NCBI GenBank assembly: GCA_964592855.1
Contig: CAZQKI010000021.1
Span: 1 to 40,275, forward strand
Length of the DNA stretch: 40,275 bases
Reading direction: 5' to 3'
From: JAAYLN01 sp964592855
GTDB taxonomy: Bacteria > Verrucomicrobiota > Kiritimatiellia > RFP12 > JAAYLN01
Below are positions 15,626 through 25,427 of the stretch, piece by piece (positions within the stretch are counted from its first letter, which is position 1; each line of letters starts with the position of its first letter). Under the pieces are notes generated by a model. The model was not told the origin of the DNA. It ran no database searches and saw only the letters and a program-made list of their open reading frames with translations. The position numbers were made by a program, and so were the translations under genes.

Positions 15626-16429
15626 ATGAGAGTACTGGCCGTGTCGGTGATGAGCCTGCTGATGGTGACGAGCGGGATGGCGGAGATGCCTCGTTGGGAC
15701 GGGAAAGAGTCTGTTGCAGCGTACGCGCAACGCGCCGGCATCGCCGAGACCGAACTCAGCTTGGATCTTGGCAATGGCGTGTCCCTGCCGTTCGTGCTGG
15801 TTCCGGCCGGCACGTTTGTCATGGGCGGAAAGAAGGATAGCGAAAAGCCAGCGCATGAGGTGACGATCACCAAACCGTTCTACATGACCCGTTGTACCGT
15901 GACGAAGGAGCAGGTGACGCAACTGGCCGGCAAGGACCTCAGCACCCTCAAGGACCCCAAGTACCCCGCGGCCGAGACCTGGTTCGCGGCTACCAACTGG
16001 TGCAAAAAGGTGGGTGAGAAGGCCGGTCGAATCGGCCGATTGCCAACGGAAGCTGAATGGGAGTACGCCTGCCGCGCCGGGTCGACGAACAGCTATTTCT
16101 ACGGAGAGGATGACAAGGCGTTCACCCGCATGGCCGACTACGCCTGGTTCGGAACGAATGGCGTCCACGTGTATGCGGTTGGCCAGAAGAAGCCCAATGC
16201 CTGGGGTTTCCATGATATGTATGGGAATGTTTTCCAGTGGGTCTGGGACTACTACGGGCCGTACACGGCGGAGGCGTTGATCGATCCGCAGGGACCGGCC
16301 GAGGACAAATGCCGCGTGTTGCGCGGCAGCTCGTATGACCGCCCCCCAAGCAAGTCCGGCACTCGCACCCGGCATCCGCCGTCGGCAACGAAAAAGGACG
16401 GATTCCGCGTGGTTCTGGAACTGAAGTGA
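15626..16429 (+). CDS. Secreted SUMF1/FGE-fold protein, without formylglycine-generating cysteines
   Basis: The ATG at 15626 has GGAGAA 6 bases upstream and gives a signal peptide (MRVLAVSVMSLLMVTSGMA); the longer frame from 15575 would cross the operator. The 267-aa product begins with MPRWDGKESVAAYAQRAGI, a motif repeated in the protein at 20315, and then forms a SUMF1 (FGE-sulfatase, PF03781) domain: FVLVPAGTFVMGG, AHEVTITKPFYMT, LPTEAEWEYACRAGS, GFHDMYGNVFQWVWD, RVLRGSSYD and GFRVV. True formylglycine-generating enzymes have a C-terminal copper-binding Cys pair; here the RGSSYD to GFRVV stretch has none. It is therefore unlikely to activate sulfatases and more likely binds a ligand or carbohydrate outside the cell. 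First gene of the operon controlled by site C. Confidence 0.85.
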   Translation: MRVLAVSVMSLLMVTSGMAEMPRWDGKESVAAYAQRAGIAETELSLDLGNGVSLPFVLVPAGTFVMGGKKDSEKPAHEVTITKPFYMTRCTVTKEQVTQLAGKDLSTLKDPKYPAAETWFAATNWCKKVGEKAGRIGRLPTEAEWEYACRAGSTNSYFYGEDDKAFTRMADYAWFGTNGVHVYAVGQKKPNAWGFHDMYGNVFQWVWDYYGPYTAEALIDPQGPAEDKCRVLRGSSYDRPPSKSGTRTRHPPSATKKDGFRVVLELK

Positions 16430-16456
16430 CCCGGCGGCTACAGGAGAATGCACCCG

Positions 16457-17677
16457 ATGCGACACATCACCTTTATCGAACTGGCAGGAGCGTCACTGCT
16501 GGGCCTGACGGTCTGCGGCGGCGCCAGGGCCGACGACTGGCCGCAATGGCGCGGCCCAGACCGCTCGGGTGTCGCGCCGGGCGACATCGCACTCGCGGAA
16601 GCGTGGGCCCCGACGGGGCCGGCGCTACTCTGGATGAGCGAGAGCGTGGCGAAGGACAGCTTCGGCAGTCCGGTGGTTGCCGGTGGCCGGGTTTACCTCT
16701 ACGGCACATTCACCGCGCCCGCCAAGGAGGGGACGGCGGATGCGTTCTTCTGTTTTGACGCTGCCGACGGGAAGACGCAATGGAAACAGTCCTTCCCGAT
16801 CGCGACGAACAGCGCGGCGGCCTCCGGCACGCCGTGCGTCGCCAACGGGCGGGTGTACGCGCTCGGCGCAAGCGGCCTGCTGTACTGCCTGAACGCGCAG
16901 GACGGCACCAAGATCTGGGCGGTCCAGACCCAGGGGGTGCCCAGCAAGAAGTGGGGCGAGACGATGTCCTCCTCGGTGCTGGTCCTGGACAACAGGGTCT
17001 TGGCCATGGCGGGCCCGCTGACCGCCTTCAAGGCTGACACCGGCGAGTTGCTCTGGACGCAGGCGCAGGTCGGACCCTCCGAGAGTTCCCCGGTGCTCTG
17101 GAAATCGGGCGAACGTGAACTGGTGCTCTGCAACACGGCGAAGGCTTGCTTCTGCGTGGACGCCAAGGATGGCAAGGTTCTGTGGAGCATTCCCGGCGGC
17201 CTATACTCGACGCCGGTTGTCGCGGGGGACCGCATGGTCCTCTTCGGCAATAGCGACGCCGTGGGCCTGTCGGCCTATCGGCTTGCACTCGACAAGCCCG
17301 AGAAGCTCTGGACCGTACCGGTCAAGGACCGCGGCGCCAGTCCGTTGATCTACGGCGGGTACGTCTATGCCGTGGGGGGCAACAAAGCGCTCGGCGTGGA
17401 ACTCGCTACCGGCAAGGTGGCATGGGAATGGACGGAAGGGGTCAAAGTCGAAATCTCCTCGCCCATCGTCGCGGGTGACCGACTGATCGCCTTGTCGGGC
17501 GGAGGGCGGCTTTGCATGTTCCGCGCGTCGCCGGACAAGGCCGAGCGCTTGGCTGCCGCAAAGTTTGAGTCGTCGCCCCTCTTGTGCTCGTCGCCCGCGT
17601 ATGCCGACGGCAAGTTGTATCTGCGCCTGAGCAAGAAGGGCGTGGCCTGCTACGACCTGCGAGGGCAACCCCAATGA
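16457..17677 (+). CDS. Secreted PQQ-like (WD40/BamB-type) beta-propeller protein
   Basis: Two ATGs compete. The one at 16448 touches the AGGAGA box, while 16457 stands about 10 bases after AGGAG and is preferred. The 406-aa product has a signal peptide ending near GGARA-DDW, then DWPQWRGPDRSG, the standard opening of PVC outer-membrane 'PQQ-binding-like' propellers. Repeated blades follow: SPVVAGGRVYLYG, FDAADGKTQWKQ, GRVYALGASGLLYCLNAQDG, STPVVAGDRMVLFG and SSPIVAGDRLIALSGGG. No quinone ligands can be assigned, so it may be a structural or substrate-docking propeller rather than a dehydrogenase. It is 27 bases behind the SUMF1-fold gene and its stop overlaps the next start (ATGA), so the genes are co-transcribed and probably coupled. 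Confidence 0.85.
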   Translation: MRHITFIELAGASLLGLTVCGGARADDWPQWRGPDRSGVAPGDIALAEAWAPTGPALLWMSESVAKDSFGSPVVAGGRVYLYGTFTAPAKEGTADAFFCFDAADGKTQWKQSFPIATNSAAASGTPCVANGRVYALGASGLLYCLNAQDGTKIWAVQTQGVPSKKWGETMSSSVLVLDNRVLAMAGPLTAFKADTGELLWTQAQVGPSESSPVLWKSGERELVLCNTAKACFCVDAKDGKVLWSIPGGLYSTPVVAGDRMVLFGNSDAVGLSAYRLALDKPEKLWTVPVKDRGASPLIYGGYVYAVGGNKALGVELATGKVAWEWTEGVKVEISSPIVAGDRLIALSGGGRLCMFRASPDKAERLAAAKFESSPLLCSSPAYADGKLYLRLSKKGVACYDLRGQPQ

Positions 17678-19065
17678 ACCCACGTGCCCGGTCTCACGCA
17701 TTCCCTGGCTGCGATGTGCCGCTGAACGAAGACTTCGAGGTCATCGTCGTGGGTGGGGGGCCGGCCGGGTGCACAGCTGCGGCGGCCGCCGCCCGCGAGG
17801 GCGCGAAGACCCTCCTGGTGGAGGCGACCGGTGCGTTGGGCGGCATGGGAACCTCCGGCCTGGTGCCCGGGTGGTGCCCGTTTTCCGACAAGCAGCAGAT
17901 GATCTACCGGGGTCTCGCGGAACAAGTCCTGAACGCGTGCAAGGCGGCCATGCCGCAGTTCCCGGCAGACAGAATCGATGCGGTCCCGATCGACTCCGAG
18001 CACCTCAAGCGGGTGTATGATGACCTGGTCGGCGGCGCCGGAGTGGAAACCCTTTTCCTTTCCATGTTGTGCGCGGTGGAGCGAACACCTGGAAGTTCGG
18101 TCGACACGCTGATCCTGGCGAACAAGGCCGGGCTCTCGGCCTGGCGGGCGCCGGTCTACGTGGACTGCACGGGCGACGCCGATCTGGCGGCCTGGGCCGG
18201 TGCGACGGTGTGCAGGGGCGATGCCGCGGGCGAGATGCAGCCGGCCACGCACTGCTTTGTTCTCAGCAACGTGGATGAACAACGCTACCGTGACGGCCCG
18301 AGCCTGCATGGCAGCAACCCCGCGAGCCCGATCTACGACATCGTGAAGTCCGGCGACTATCCGCTGATCAAGGACAACCATCTCTGCAGCAACCCCATCG
18401 GGGCGGGAACTGTGGGCTTCAATGCCGGGCATCTCTGGGACGTAGACGGCACGGATCCCCGTTCGCTCAGCCAAGCCCTCGTGCAGGGGCGGAAGATAGC
18501 CGCCCAGTTCCGCGATGCGCTGTCGACCCACTGCCCCGACGCCTTCGGCGATGCCTTTCTGGCCGGCACGGGATCGCTGATGGGCGTTCGCGAAACCCGG
18601 CGTATTGTGGGCGACTATGTCCTGGAGTTGGCGGACTACCTAGCCCGCCGGACGTTTGCGGACGAAATCTGCCGCTGCGCCTATTTTGTGGACGTTCATA
18701 CCGCCAAGGCGGAGATCGGGGAGTCCCGCGGCGGCCAGCAGCACTTTGAGAAACGCACCCATCGGTATGGCCCGGGCGAGAGCTACGGCATTCCCTACCG
18801 CTGCCTCTGCCCGCAGGGGCTCCGCAATGTGCTGGTGGCGGGTCGTTCGATTTCCACGGACCGGGCGGTGCAAGGCAGTACACGGGTTATGCCGGTCTGC
18901 CTGGCGATGGGCGAGGCGGCCGGCATGGCCGCCGCGCACGCGGTCCGGTATCATGACGGGGACATTCACGCCGTAGACGTGCAGCGCCTGCGCACCCGGT
19001 TGATGGCGGAAGGCGCCTATTTGCCCGCCGGCAGAGAAACACAAACGGAGAATGCACCATGGTAA
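17674..19065 (+). CDS. FAD-dependent oxidoreductase (FAD_oxidored, PF12831-like)
   Basis: A 463-aa protein starting in a 4-bp ATGA overlap with the propeller gene. The Rossmann dinucleotide-binding site is near the N-terminus: FEVIVVGGGPAGCTAAAAAA (GGGPAG about residues 27-32) with Glu50 as the likely ribose-binding acid. Then come the GALGGMGTSGLVPGW block typical of PF12831, VYVDCTGDADLAAWAGA, and NVLVAGRSISTDRAVQGSTR with MGEAAGMAAAHAV, the C-terminal FAD-contacting segment. No signal peptide or transmembrane segment, so probably cytoplasmic. The substrate is unknown; the operon suggests oxidation of a sugar or sugar acid released from the polysaccharide, which is inference. It overlaps the following fucosidase gene by 7 bp. 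Confidence 0.85.
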   Translation: MNPRARSHAFPGCDVPLNEDFEVIVVGGGPAGCTAAAAAAREGAKTLLVEATGALGGMGTSGLVPGWCPFSDKQQMIYRGLAEQVLNACKAAMPQFPADRIDAVPIDSEHLKRVYDDLVGGAGVETLFLSMLCAVERTPGSSVDTLILANKAGLSAWRAPVYVDCTGDADLAAWAGATVCRGDAAGEMQPATHCFVLSNVDEQRYRDGPSLHGSNPASPIYDIVKSGDYPLIKDNHLCSNPIGAGTVGFNAGHLWDVDGTDPRSLSQALVQGRKIAAQFRDALSTHCPDAFGDAFLAGTGSLMGVRETRRIVGDYVLELADYLARRTFADEICRCAYFVDVHTAKAEIGESRGGQQHFEKRTHRYGPGESYGIPYRCLCPQGLRNVLVAGRSISTDRAVQGSTRVMPVCLAMGEAAGMAAAHAVRYHDGDIHAVDVQRLRTRLMAEGAYLPAGRETQTENAPW

Positions 19066-20318
19066 GCGGAAAGTTGTTTCAGGAACGTCGTTTTGGCCTG
19101 TTTGTCCATTGGGGAATCTATGCCATCCCGGCCTGGCATGAGCAGGTTCAGTGGCGTCTGCCCATCGACAAACAGGACTATGTCCGTCTGGCGAAACAGT
19201 TCCGGCCCGACAGGTTCTCGCCGGATGCCTGGCTCGATCTGGCCGAAGCGGCGGGGATGCAGTACCTGTGCTTCACCACGAAGCACCATGACGGCTTCTG
19301 CATGTGGGACACGGCGTTCACCGACTACAGCATCATGCACACCCCCTATGGCCGCGATGTGCTGAAAATGCTGGCGGAGGCCTGCGCGCGGCGTGATTTC
19401 GGCCTGTGTCTCTACTACTCCATTCCGGATTGGAACCATCCCAATGCCCCCAAGGGAGGCAGCCATGAGTTACCCAAGCCCAATCCAGGTGACGAACCGG
19501 ATGAGGACCGTTACATCGAGTACGTGCGCAGCCAGGTCCGCGAACTATGTTCCAATTACGGTCAAATCCTTGGGTTTTTCTGGGATATCCCGCCGCGGCG
19601 GCCGGAGCCTTCGCTGAACCGGTTGATTCGTGAGCTGCAGCCGGGGATCATGATCAACGACCGGGGTTACGACAAGGGGGACTACGATACCCCTGAGCGC
19701 TCCGTGCCCGAGGGCAAACGGTTTCCGCGTGCGACGGAAGCGAACCAGTCCGTGGGCCGGCAGAGTTGGGGCTATCGTTCCGGGGAGGACTACTACTCGC
19801 ACAAGCTGCTCATGCGCAGCATCGACAAGATCATGGCGATGGGCGGCAACTATCTCCTGAACGTGGGCCCGCAGGCCGACGGAACCATCCCACCTGAGTC
19901 CGAGCACTCGGTCCGGAGGGTGGGGGACTGGTTTCTGAAGGTGCGGGAAGCGTTGACGGCCGAGCCCGCCTCGGACCTCCTGAAGCGCGACGACATCATG
20001 CTGACACGGCGCGACAACACCCTCTATGTTCACTTTCACAACGATCCCGATAGCTGCGGCCTTCATCTCGATCCCCTGGCGGAACTGCCCCGGCGCGCGG
20101 TGGTGCTCAACACGGGCCGCGAACTCGGGTTCTCGATTGAGAAGGTGCCGACCCTGAGCGTTCCGCCGCACATTCACCGGCCCTGCCTGCATTTGCGGGG
20201 TATCCCCGCCAACGAGCTGACCGGAGACATCATTGTCCTTAAGTTGGAGTTCGAGGACCTCGACCGGGTATTGCAGGCTGCGGCCGCCGGAAAGACGATG
20301 GAGGAGTACAGATTTTGA
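19059..20318 (+). CDS. Alpha-L-fucosidase, glycoside hydrolase family 29
   Basis: A 419-aa GH29-type retaining alpha-fucosidase. FGLFVHWGIYAIPAW (12-26), FTTKHHDGFCMWDT (72-85), YYSIPDWNHP and GFFWDIPP match the conserved barrel motifs. Asp176 in GFFWD is the probable nucleophile, corresponding to the WxD motif of GH29. NYLLNVGPQADGTIPP is the usual end of the catalytic domain, and a C-terminal beta-sandwich of about 100 residues follows. There is no signal peptide, so it may act on fucosylated oligosaccharides inside the cell. GGAGA precedes the ATG, which lies inside the oxidoreductase gene, and the stop shares TTGA with the next gene's TTG start. A second, internally deleted GH29 gene lies at 38735-39241. 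Confidence 0.88.
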   Translation: MVSGKLFQERRFGLFVHWGIYAIPAWHEQVQWRLPIDKQDYVRLAKQFRPDRFSPDAWLDLAEAAGMQYLCFTTKHHDGFCMWDTAFTDYSIMHTPYGRDVLKMLAEACARRDFGLCLYYSIPDWNHPNAPKGGSHELPKPNPGDEPDEDRYIEYVRSQVRELCSNYGQILGFFWDIPPRRPEPSLNRLIRELQPGIMINDRGYDKGDYDTPERSVPEGKRFPRATEANQSVGRQSWGYRSGEDYYSHKLLMRSIDKIMAMGGNYLLNVGPQADGTIPPESEHSVRRVGDWFLKVREALTAEPASDLLKRDDIMLTRRDNTLYVHFHNDPDSCGLHLDPLAELPRRAVVLNTGRELGFSIEKVPTLSVPPHIHRPCLHLRGIPANELTGDIIVLKLEFEDLDRVLQAAAAGKTMEEYRF

Positions 20319-23300
20319 AGGCCACAACGAAGATGCGGCTTGCGTTTGCGGGCATGTCCATGGCGGCGTCGCTACTCCTGGGAGAAACAGCGCCCCCTCC
20401 CCCCGCCGCGGCTGGCACCGCAGACGCGGCGTACCCGCTTTGGGACGGCCAGGAGACGGTCGCGGAGTACGCCAAGCGCGCAGGCATCCGGGACGTCGAA
20501 ACCTCGCTGGACCTCGGTCAGGTCTTTCTTGACCTCGGCGCGGAAGACGTGACCTTGAAGTTGACGCTGATCCCCGCAGGAAAGTTCGCGATGGGATCGC
20601 CGAGCACGGAGGTGGACCGCTCGCCCGACGAAGGGCCGCAGCACGAAGTCACGATCTCGAAACCCTTCTACATGGGCGTATATGAGGTGACTCGCCGGCA
20701 GTACGAGCGGATCATGGGGCCTGACCCCAAAGCTCCGGTCACGGAGAAGGACAAGAACCAGCCGGTGCATTTCCTGAATCCGTCGGAGTCCGCGGCTTTC
20801 TGCGAAAAGGCATCGGTCGGGACGGGCTGGAAGCTGTCGTTGCCCACGGAGGCCCAATGGGAGTATGCCTGTCGCGCGGGCACGACGACGCGTGCCAGTT
20901 TCGGGGACGCGAGCGACCCGGCCATCGTGGAGCTGTATGCAGGCGCCCGACAGGGTGGCACGACTCCCTCCCCTGTCGGCCTGGCGAAACCCAATCCCTG
21001 GGGACTCCACGACCTGTACGGGAATGTCCAGGAGTGGTGCCGTGATTTCTATGATGCCAACATCTATGGCCGTGGCCCCGCGACGGATCCCATCGGCCCC
21101 ACCACGGGTAAGATGCGCGTGCTTCGCGGCGGGATGGGCTCTGGCAAGTCCAAGGCGTTCCGCTCGGCCGCCAGGGGTTCCAAGGATGCGATGCATCACT
21201 ATCCCTTCTGCGGGTTCCGGGTGGTCGCCGAAGTGCCCGCGCCGGGCGTTCAGGCTGCGCCACAGGCACGCCGGGTTGCCCCGCGGTTGCTGGCGGCCAG
21301 CGAACACCTGACCGGCGTCGCCATCTGCCCCGGCGACCCGCTGAAGGGCACGGATGACGTCGTCCTTTCCACGCTGGAGCGTCAGACCAGTCTGCGGTTT
21401 CGCCGGGTATACTACGGCCGCCCCGAGCGCGGCATGGACCTGCAGTGGTGGGCCAAGACGTTCCGGGACGACGTCGAGACCGGGCGCAAGGCCGAGCTGC
21501 GCCGGATGCTGGCCAAGCAGCCGGCGTTTGTGCTGCTGATGGCCGCGACGGGCAAGCGCGCTCCCCCGGTGTGGATCAGCGAGGCCGTCGCAGCGTACGG
21601 GCGGGCGGGCGGCATTGTCATCGAAGAGGGTGCCCTCGCCAACCTGCCCGCCGAAGCGGCGGTTACGACGACACAGGATAACACCCATTTGTGGGCGCGG
21701 GCATGGGAAAACGCCCTGCGCAACGCCTGTCATCAGCCTGGGTTGGCGGCGCGAGTCGTAGTGCCAGCCGATGCGCAGACGGCGGGCGGGGCGCTCCAAG
21801 TGAAGGTCACGCTCTCCACGCCCAGTACCGCCAAACTGAAGCTCGTGCTGGAGGATCGATCCGGCAATCGCCTGGTGGAATCCGTGCTTCCGACATCGGC
21901 CGACGTGCAGCGCGAGGCATCGCTTGCGCTTCCGGCCGACCTGTTTGCCGACGCGTACCATGTGGTCGTGCGCGATGCGGATACGGCTCGGGAGACTGGT
22001 TGCGCGTTTGTCAGCGTGACTCAACCGGTCTCGCTCGCACTCGCGGACGACGGGCGGCGCTATGGGCAGGACGGGACGGTTGTGGTCACCGCGGTCGTCT
22101 CTTGCGCCGCGGCGGCCGTTCCCGAAGGTTGGGTGCTCAAGTGGGTCTTGCGCGACTATCGCCGCGGCGTCATTGCCTGCCGCGAGGAGCCTCTGACGCT
22201 CCGTCCGGGCACGGCCGCGGAGAAGACGTTTGCCGTGCGAATGCTCGACACCGATACCAAGGCCTGGGTCTACTGGGTACAGGCGTTGATCGAGAAGGAC
22301 GGCAAGCCTCTCGTTACGGCCGAGCGTCGTGTGTATCGATGGCGGCCCTTCACGATGCGCGAGGATCTCGTTTTCGGCACGTGGCACGTGGAAAGCGACA
22401 AGCGCCCCGAAGCCGCCCGGCCGCTCATCGCCCAGTATCTACGGGCCATGGGCATCCGCTCCGGTCTCGAGGAGACCAGCGAGATTTCGCAACGTGCCGG
22501 TCTGCGCGCCACGAGCGAGCACCGCGGCATGACCGCGGTCACCTTTGCGAAGGTCAACCCGAACGACATGACCGGCGGTTGGTTGCTGGACGGACGCAAG
22601 AATTTCGGCCGGAAGTTCGACTCGCCTTCCATTGCCATGTGGTCGCTGGGCGAGGAGACCGGCTTCGGCGGCAACTGGAGCGAAGCCTACCCTTGGCGCA
22701 AACTGGAGCAGGCCCCCGAGGAAGCGGCTTTCTGGTTTCGCGAATATCTGAAGCAGCGCTACGCCACGCTGGACGCGTTGAACACCAGTTGGGGCGCGCG
22801 CTTCGCAGACTGGAAGGACGTGCAGTATCTGCGCAAGTACGCGTATCCGTACGGCTGGCTCTTTGTCGAGCCCGCAAAGGATGTGGAGCGGAATCTGGCC
22901 CCGTACGTGGACACGCATGCGTTTGCCGAGTGGTGGGTGCATGAACTGGTGACGAGCACCGTCAAAGGCTTGCGCGAGGTCAATCCCGTACCGGCCTGGA
23001 CCAAGAGCTACGAGTTCACGTTTGTCGACTGGTGCGAGGCCCCCATGACGCATTTCCTGGCCGCCACCGATCCCCACGGCACAGCCCTGTGGAACGCCTA
23101 TGCCCGCCGAAAGACGCCGGGCACGCCGCCTGCCTACCACCTCAACTGGGGGTTCTTCGACGACCCCCGTCAGATGAGCCAGTTCTGGCTTCTCGGCGTG
23201 CTCTCCGGCGCGACCTATATCGACAACTGGGGCCCCACCATGAGTTGGGACTTCACCTATACGCCCGCGGGCGTGCAGCTCCGCGATCTGGCCAAGCAAC

Positions 23301-25366
23301 TCGAACCGGTCGCAAACCTGATCCTTCAGGCGCGTCAGGTCGAAGATTTGCGGGTCGGCATCTTCGTCGAGGAGACTCCCTGGCAACTCGTGCAGGGACG
23401 TCCCGGCTACTACCTGAAGGGACGCGCGCCGGGCGCGCAGACCTACGGCCCCACCACGCAGAGCCCGCCGGGCGCAAGTTGGCTGGCCAGTCCGGATGGC
23501 CCGCTCTACTCGGCCCTTTGTGATGCCGGCTATTCGCCGTGCTATTTGACGCGCGACGAGATTCCGCAGGCCAAAGTGATCTTTCTGCCTTACACCGAAG
23601 CCTTGGCGGCCGAAAGTGCAGCGCGCCTGAAGGCCTTCGTGGAAGCCGGCGGCACGCTGGTGGCGCTGCCGCGGCTCGCGGAGTACGACGAGGGCGGCCA
23701 CCCGTACGACGCCCTTCCCGGCGCGGGCATGCGCGAGCTCTTCGGCCTGACGACCGAGGACAAGTGGATCGGCCGGCCCTCGATCATGCCGTTGCCGGGC
23801 CCGAACGACGCGGCCGCAGTGATGATCGAGAACTGGCAGATCGGGCAGCCGCTGCCGCCGGAACAGAAGGCCGAGGTGCTCTCGTTCAACATTCCGTCTT
23901 CCTATGCCGGACAGCCCTTGCGCCTGATCTCGGAGACGCATCAGGCTGTCGCCAGCGTGGCTGAAGGAACGAAGGTCCTCAGCCGCCACGAGGACGGTAC
24001 CCCCGCGCTCACCTACCGCAAGACGGGCAAGGGCTCGGCAATCTTTCTGAATGTCTTTCGGAGTTATCCGCCCACCCTGAACGTACCGACGGACGAGCGC
24101 GACGCGGCGTTCGCCCGCGTGCTGGGAACCCTGGCCGAGTATGCCGGCGTGCTGCCGGACGCCTGGTTCGAGACGCTCGACAGCAACGGTACGGTAGCCC
24201 CCCAGTTGGCGCACTTCACCTACACCGGCCCCAACGGCATCCTGCGTATGAAGGCGGTCTACAACGACTGGCGTTCCCCGGACGTCGAGGCTCGGTTCGT
24301 CCTCAATACGAACGTGCCGGTTGCCGCCGTCTACGATGTGCTGTCCGGCCGGCGGCTCCCGCTGCGTACGCACTTGGGGCGTCCCAGCGCGTTCGTGGAC
24401 GTGCCCCGTGGAACCGGGCGATTGCTGGCCATCCTGCCCTATGAGGTTACCGGCGTCACGGTCAAAGCCGCCCCGGCCACGGTGACGGCCGGCAACTCGG
24501 TGGCCATCACGGCTTCGCTGACTGCGGTGGGCGGTTCGGCCGATATTCACCCCGGCGAGCTGACGGTGTTCGGTCCCGATGGCGCACCCGTGCGCGATGC
24601 CGCGCGGCATGTGATGCTCGACGGGAAGCCAACCCGCGTGCCTACGTATCTGGACCTGCCCGTTGGCGACTATCGCATCGTGGTGCAGGACGGAGCTACG
24701 CGTACCTCGGGGTTCTGCACGGTTCGCGTGGTGGCCGACCCGACGACGGCCCGACTGCCACCCGAGGCGCCGTTCGGCTGGCCGAGCGGGTCGGCCGCCA
24801 CGATTGATGTGACGTCGGCCGAGTTCGGCGGATTGCTGAAGGACCTCGCCGCCCTGTATGCGGAGGAGGATCCGGATGCCGCGATCGCCTACAGTTTCTA
24901 TGTCCAGGAGCGCGACCGCAGCCGCCAGCGGATCGGTCAGCTACTGGCTCATGCGGACTGGACACGGCAACTCGATGTACTGCGCGAAACGCTCACCCGT
25001 GGCGAGCGCATTGTGTTGGTCGGCGAGGATCTCGGCATTGACCCCGCCAACGGACGCCCGAGCGTGCCGTTGACGACCCCGAACGCACTGGCGGCGCTGG
25101 CGGAATTGTCGAAGGGGGGTCGCCTCTACGGCGTCAATGGACTTCGCGAGGTGCTGTTGCTTCAGGTCGGCAGAGGTTGGCTCGTGTTGGATCGCTCCAG
25201 CCCCGACCGCCTGGCGGGTTCCGGACCTTCGCGGATGAACGACTGGATGGATGCTTGGCGCGGCCGCATGGCCGAGGCGGGTCTGCTGCCCGGCAGAGAA
25301 CCGGACGCGGCACGGCTTATACCCATGGCCGCCGACGCTGATCTGCGCGCGTGGTTTTGCCAGTGA
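20315..25366 (+). CDS. Giant secreted fusion: SUMF1-fold domain plus GH42-like glycosidase and Ig-like domains
   Basis: A 1683-aa protein starting at TTG 20315 inside TTGA (the TGA is the fucosidase stop), with GAGGAG 9 bases upstream; ATG 20333 is an alternative. A signal peptide ends around residue 25-34. LWDGQETVAEYAKRAGI repeats the N-terminal motif of the 15626 protein, and a SUMF1 domain follows (about 85-320: LIPAGKFAMGSP, LPTEAQWEYACRAGT, GLHDLYGNVQEWCRD, GFRVV) without the catalytic Cys pair. A GATase-like and beta segment leads to a barrel region (about 690-1020) with SIAMWSLGEETGFGG, where Glu780 is a candidate acid/base, and LKQRYATLDALNTSWG, a phrase typical of GH42 beta-galactosidases. 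KVIFLPYTEALAAESAARL (about 1087) resembles the GH42 trimerisation domain. Ig-like folds and a C-terminal helix-strand domain finish it. Substrate unknown. Confidence 0.75.
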   Translation: MKATTKMRLAFAGMSMAASLLLGETAPPPPAAAGTADAAYPLWDGQETVAEYAKRAGIRDVETSLDLGQVFLDLGAEDVTLKLTLIPAGKFAMGSPSTEVDRSPDEGPQHEVTISKPFYMGVYEVTRRQYERIMGPDPKAPVTEKDKNQPVHFLNPSESAAFCEKASVGTGWKLSLPTEAQWEYACRAGTTTRASFGDASDPAIVELYAGARQGGTTPSPVGLAKPNPWGLHDLYGNVQEWCRDFYDANIYGRGPATDPIGPTTGKMRVLRGGMGSGKSKAFRSAARGSKDAMHHYPFCGFRVVAEVPAPGVQAAPQARRVAPRLLAASEHLTGVAICPGDPLKGTDDVVLSTLERQTSLRFRRVYYGRPERGMDLQWWAKTFRDDVETGRKAELRRMLAKQPAFVLLMAATGKRAPPVWISEAVAAYGRAGGIVIEEGALANLPAEAAVTTTQDNTHLWARAWENALRNACHQPGLAARVVVPADAQTAGGALQVKVTLSTPSTAKLKLVLEDRSGNRLVESVLPTSADVQREASLALPADLFADAYHVVVRDADTARETGCAFVSVTQPVSLALADDGRRYGQDGTVVVTAVVSCAAAAVPEGWVLKWVLRDYRRGVIACREEPLTLRPGTAAEKTFAVRMLDTDTKAWVYWVQALIEKDGKPLVTAERRVYRWRPFTMREDLVFGTWHVESDKRPEAARPLIAQYLRAMGIRSGLEETSEISQRAGLRATSEHRGMTAVTFAKVNPNDMTGGWLLDGRKNFGRKFDSPSIAMWSLGEETGFGGNWSEAYPWRKLEQAPEEAAFWFREYLKQRYATLDALNTSWGARFADWKDVQYLRKYAYPYGWLFVEPAKDVERNLAPYVDTHAFAEWWVHELVTSTVKGLREVNPVPAWTKSYEFTFVDWCEAPMTHFLAATDPHGTALWNAYARRKTPGTPPAYHLNWGFFDDPRQMSQFWLLGVLSGATYIDNWGPTMSWDFTYTPAGVQLRDLAKQLEPVANLILQARQVEDLRVGIFVEETPWQLVQGRPGYYLKGRAPGAQTYGPTTQSPPGASWLASPDGPLYSALCDAGYSPCYLTRDEIPQAKVIFLPYTEALAAESAARLKAFVEAGGTLVALPRLAEYDEGGHPYDALPGAGMRELFGLTTEDKWIGRPSIMPLPGPNDAAAVMIENWQIGQPLPPEQKAEVLSFNIPSSYAGQPLRLISETHQAVASVAEGTKVLSRHEDGTPALTYRKTGKGSAIFLNVFRSYPPTLNVPTDERDAAFARVLGTLAEYAGVLPDAWFETLDSNGTVAPQLAHFTYTGPNGILRMKAVYNDWRSPDVEARFVLNTNVPVAAVYDVLSGRRLPLRTHLGRPSAFVDVPRGTGRLLAILPYEVTGVTVKAAPATVTAGNSVAITASLTAVGGSADIHPGELTVFGPDGAPVRDAARHVMLDGKPTRVPTYLDLPVGDYRIVVQDGATRTSGFCTVRVVADPTTARLPPEAPFGWPSGSAATIDVTSAEFGGLLKDLAALYAEEDPDAAIAYSFYVQERDRSRQRIGQLLAHADWTRQLDVLRETLTRGERIVLVGEDLGIDPANGRPSVPLTTPNALAALAELSKGGRLYGVNGLREVLLLQVGRGWLVLDRSSPDRLAGSGPSRMNDWMDAWRGRMAEAGLLPGREPDAARLIPMAADADLRAWFCQ

Positions 25367-25427
25367 GGAGATGCGAGTGGATTTCACGTCTGCAATGCTG
25401 ATACAAACGTACACCTAGGAGCCAATT

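Noticed and set aside
15626..16429. True formylglycine-generating enzyme for the sulfatases
   Set aside because: The C-terminal Cys pair needed for copper binding is missing and the protein is secreted without it.
22439..24610. 723-aa - strand frame inside the giant SUMF1/GH gene
   Set aside because: No recognisable domain, and the + strand protein is well supported.
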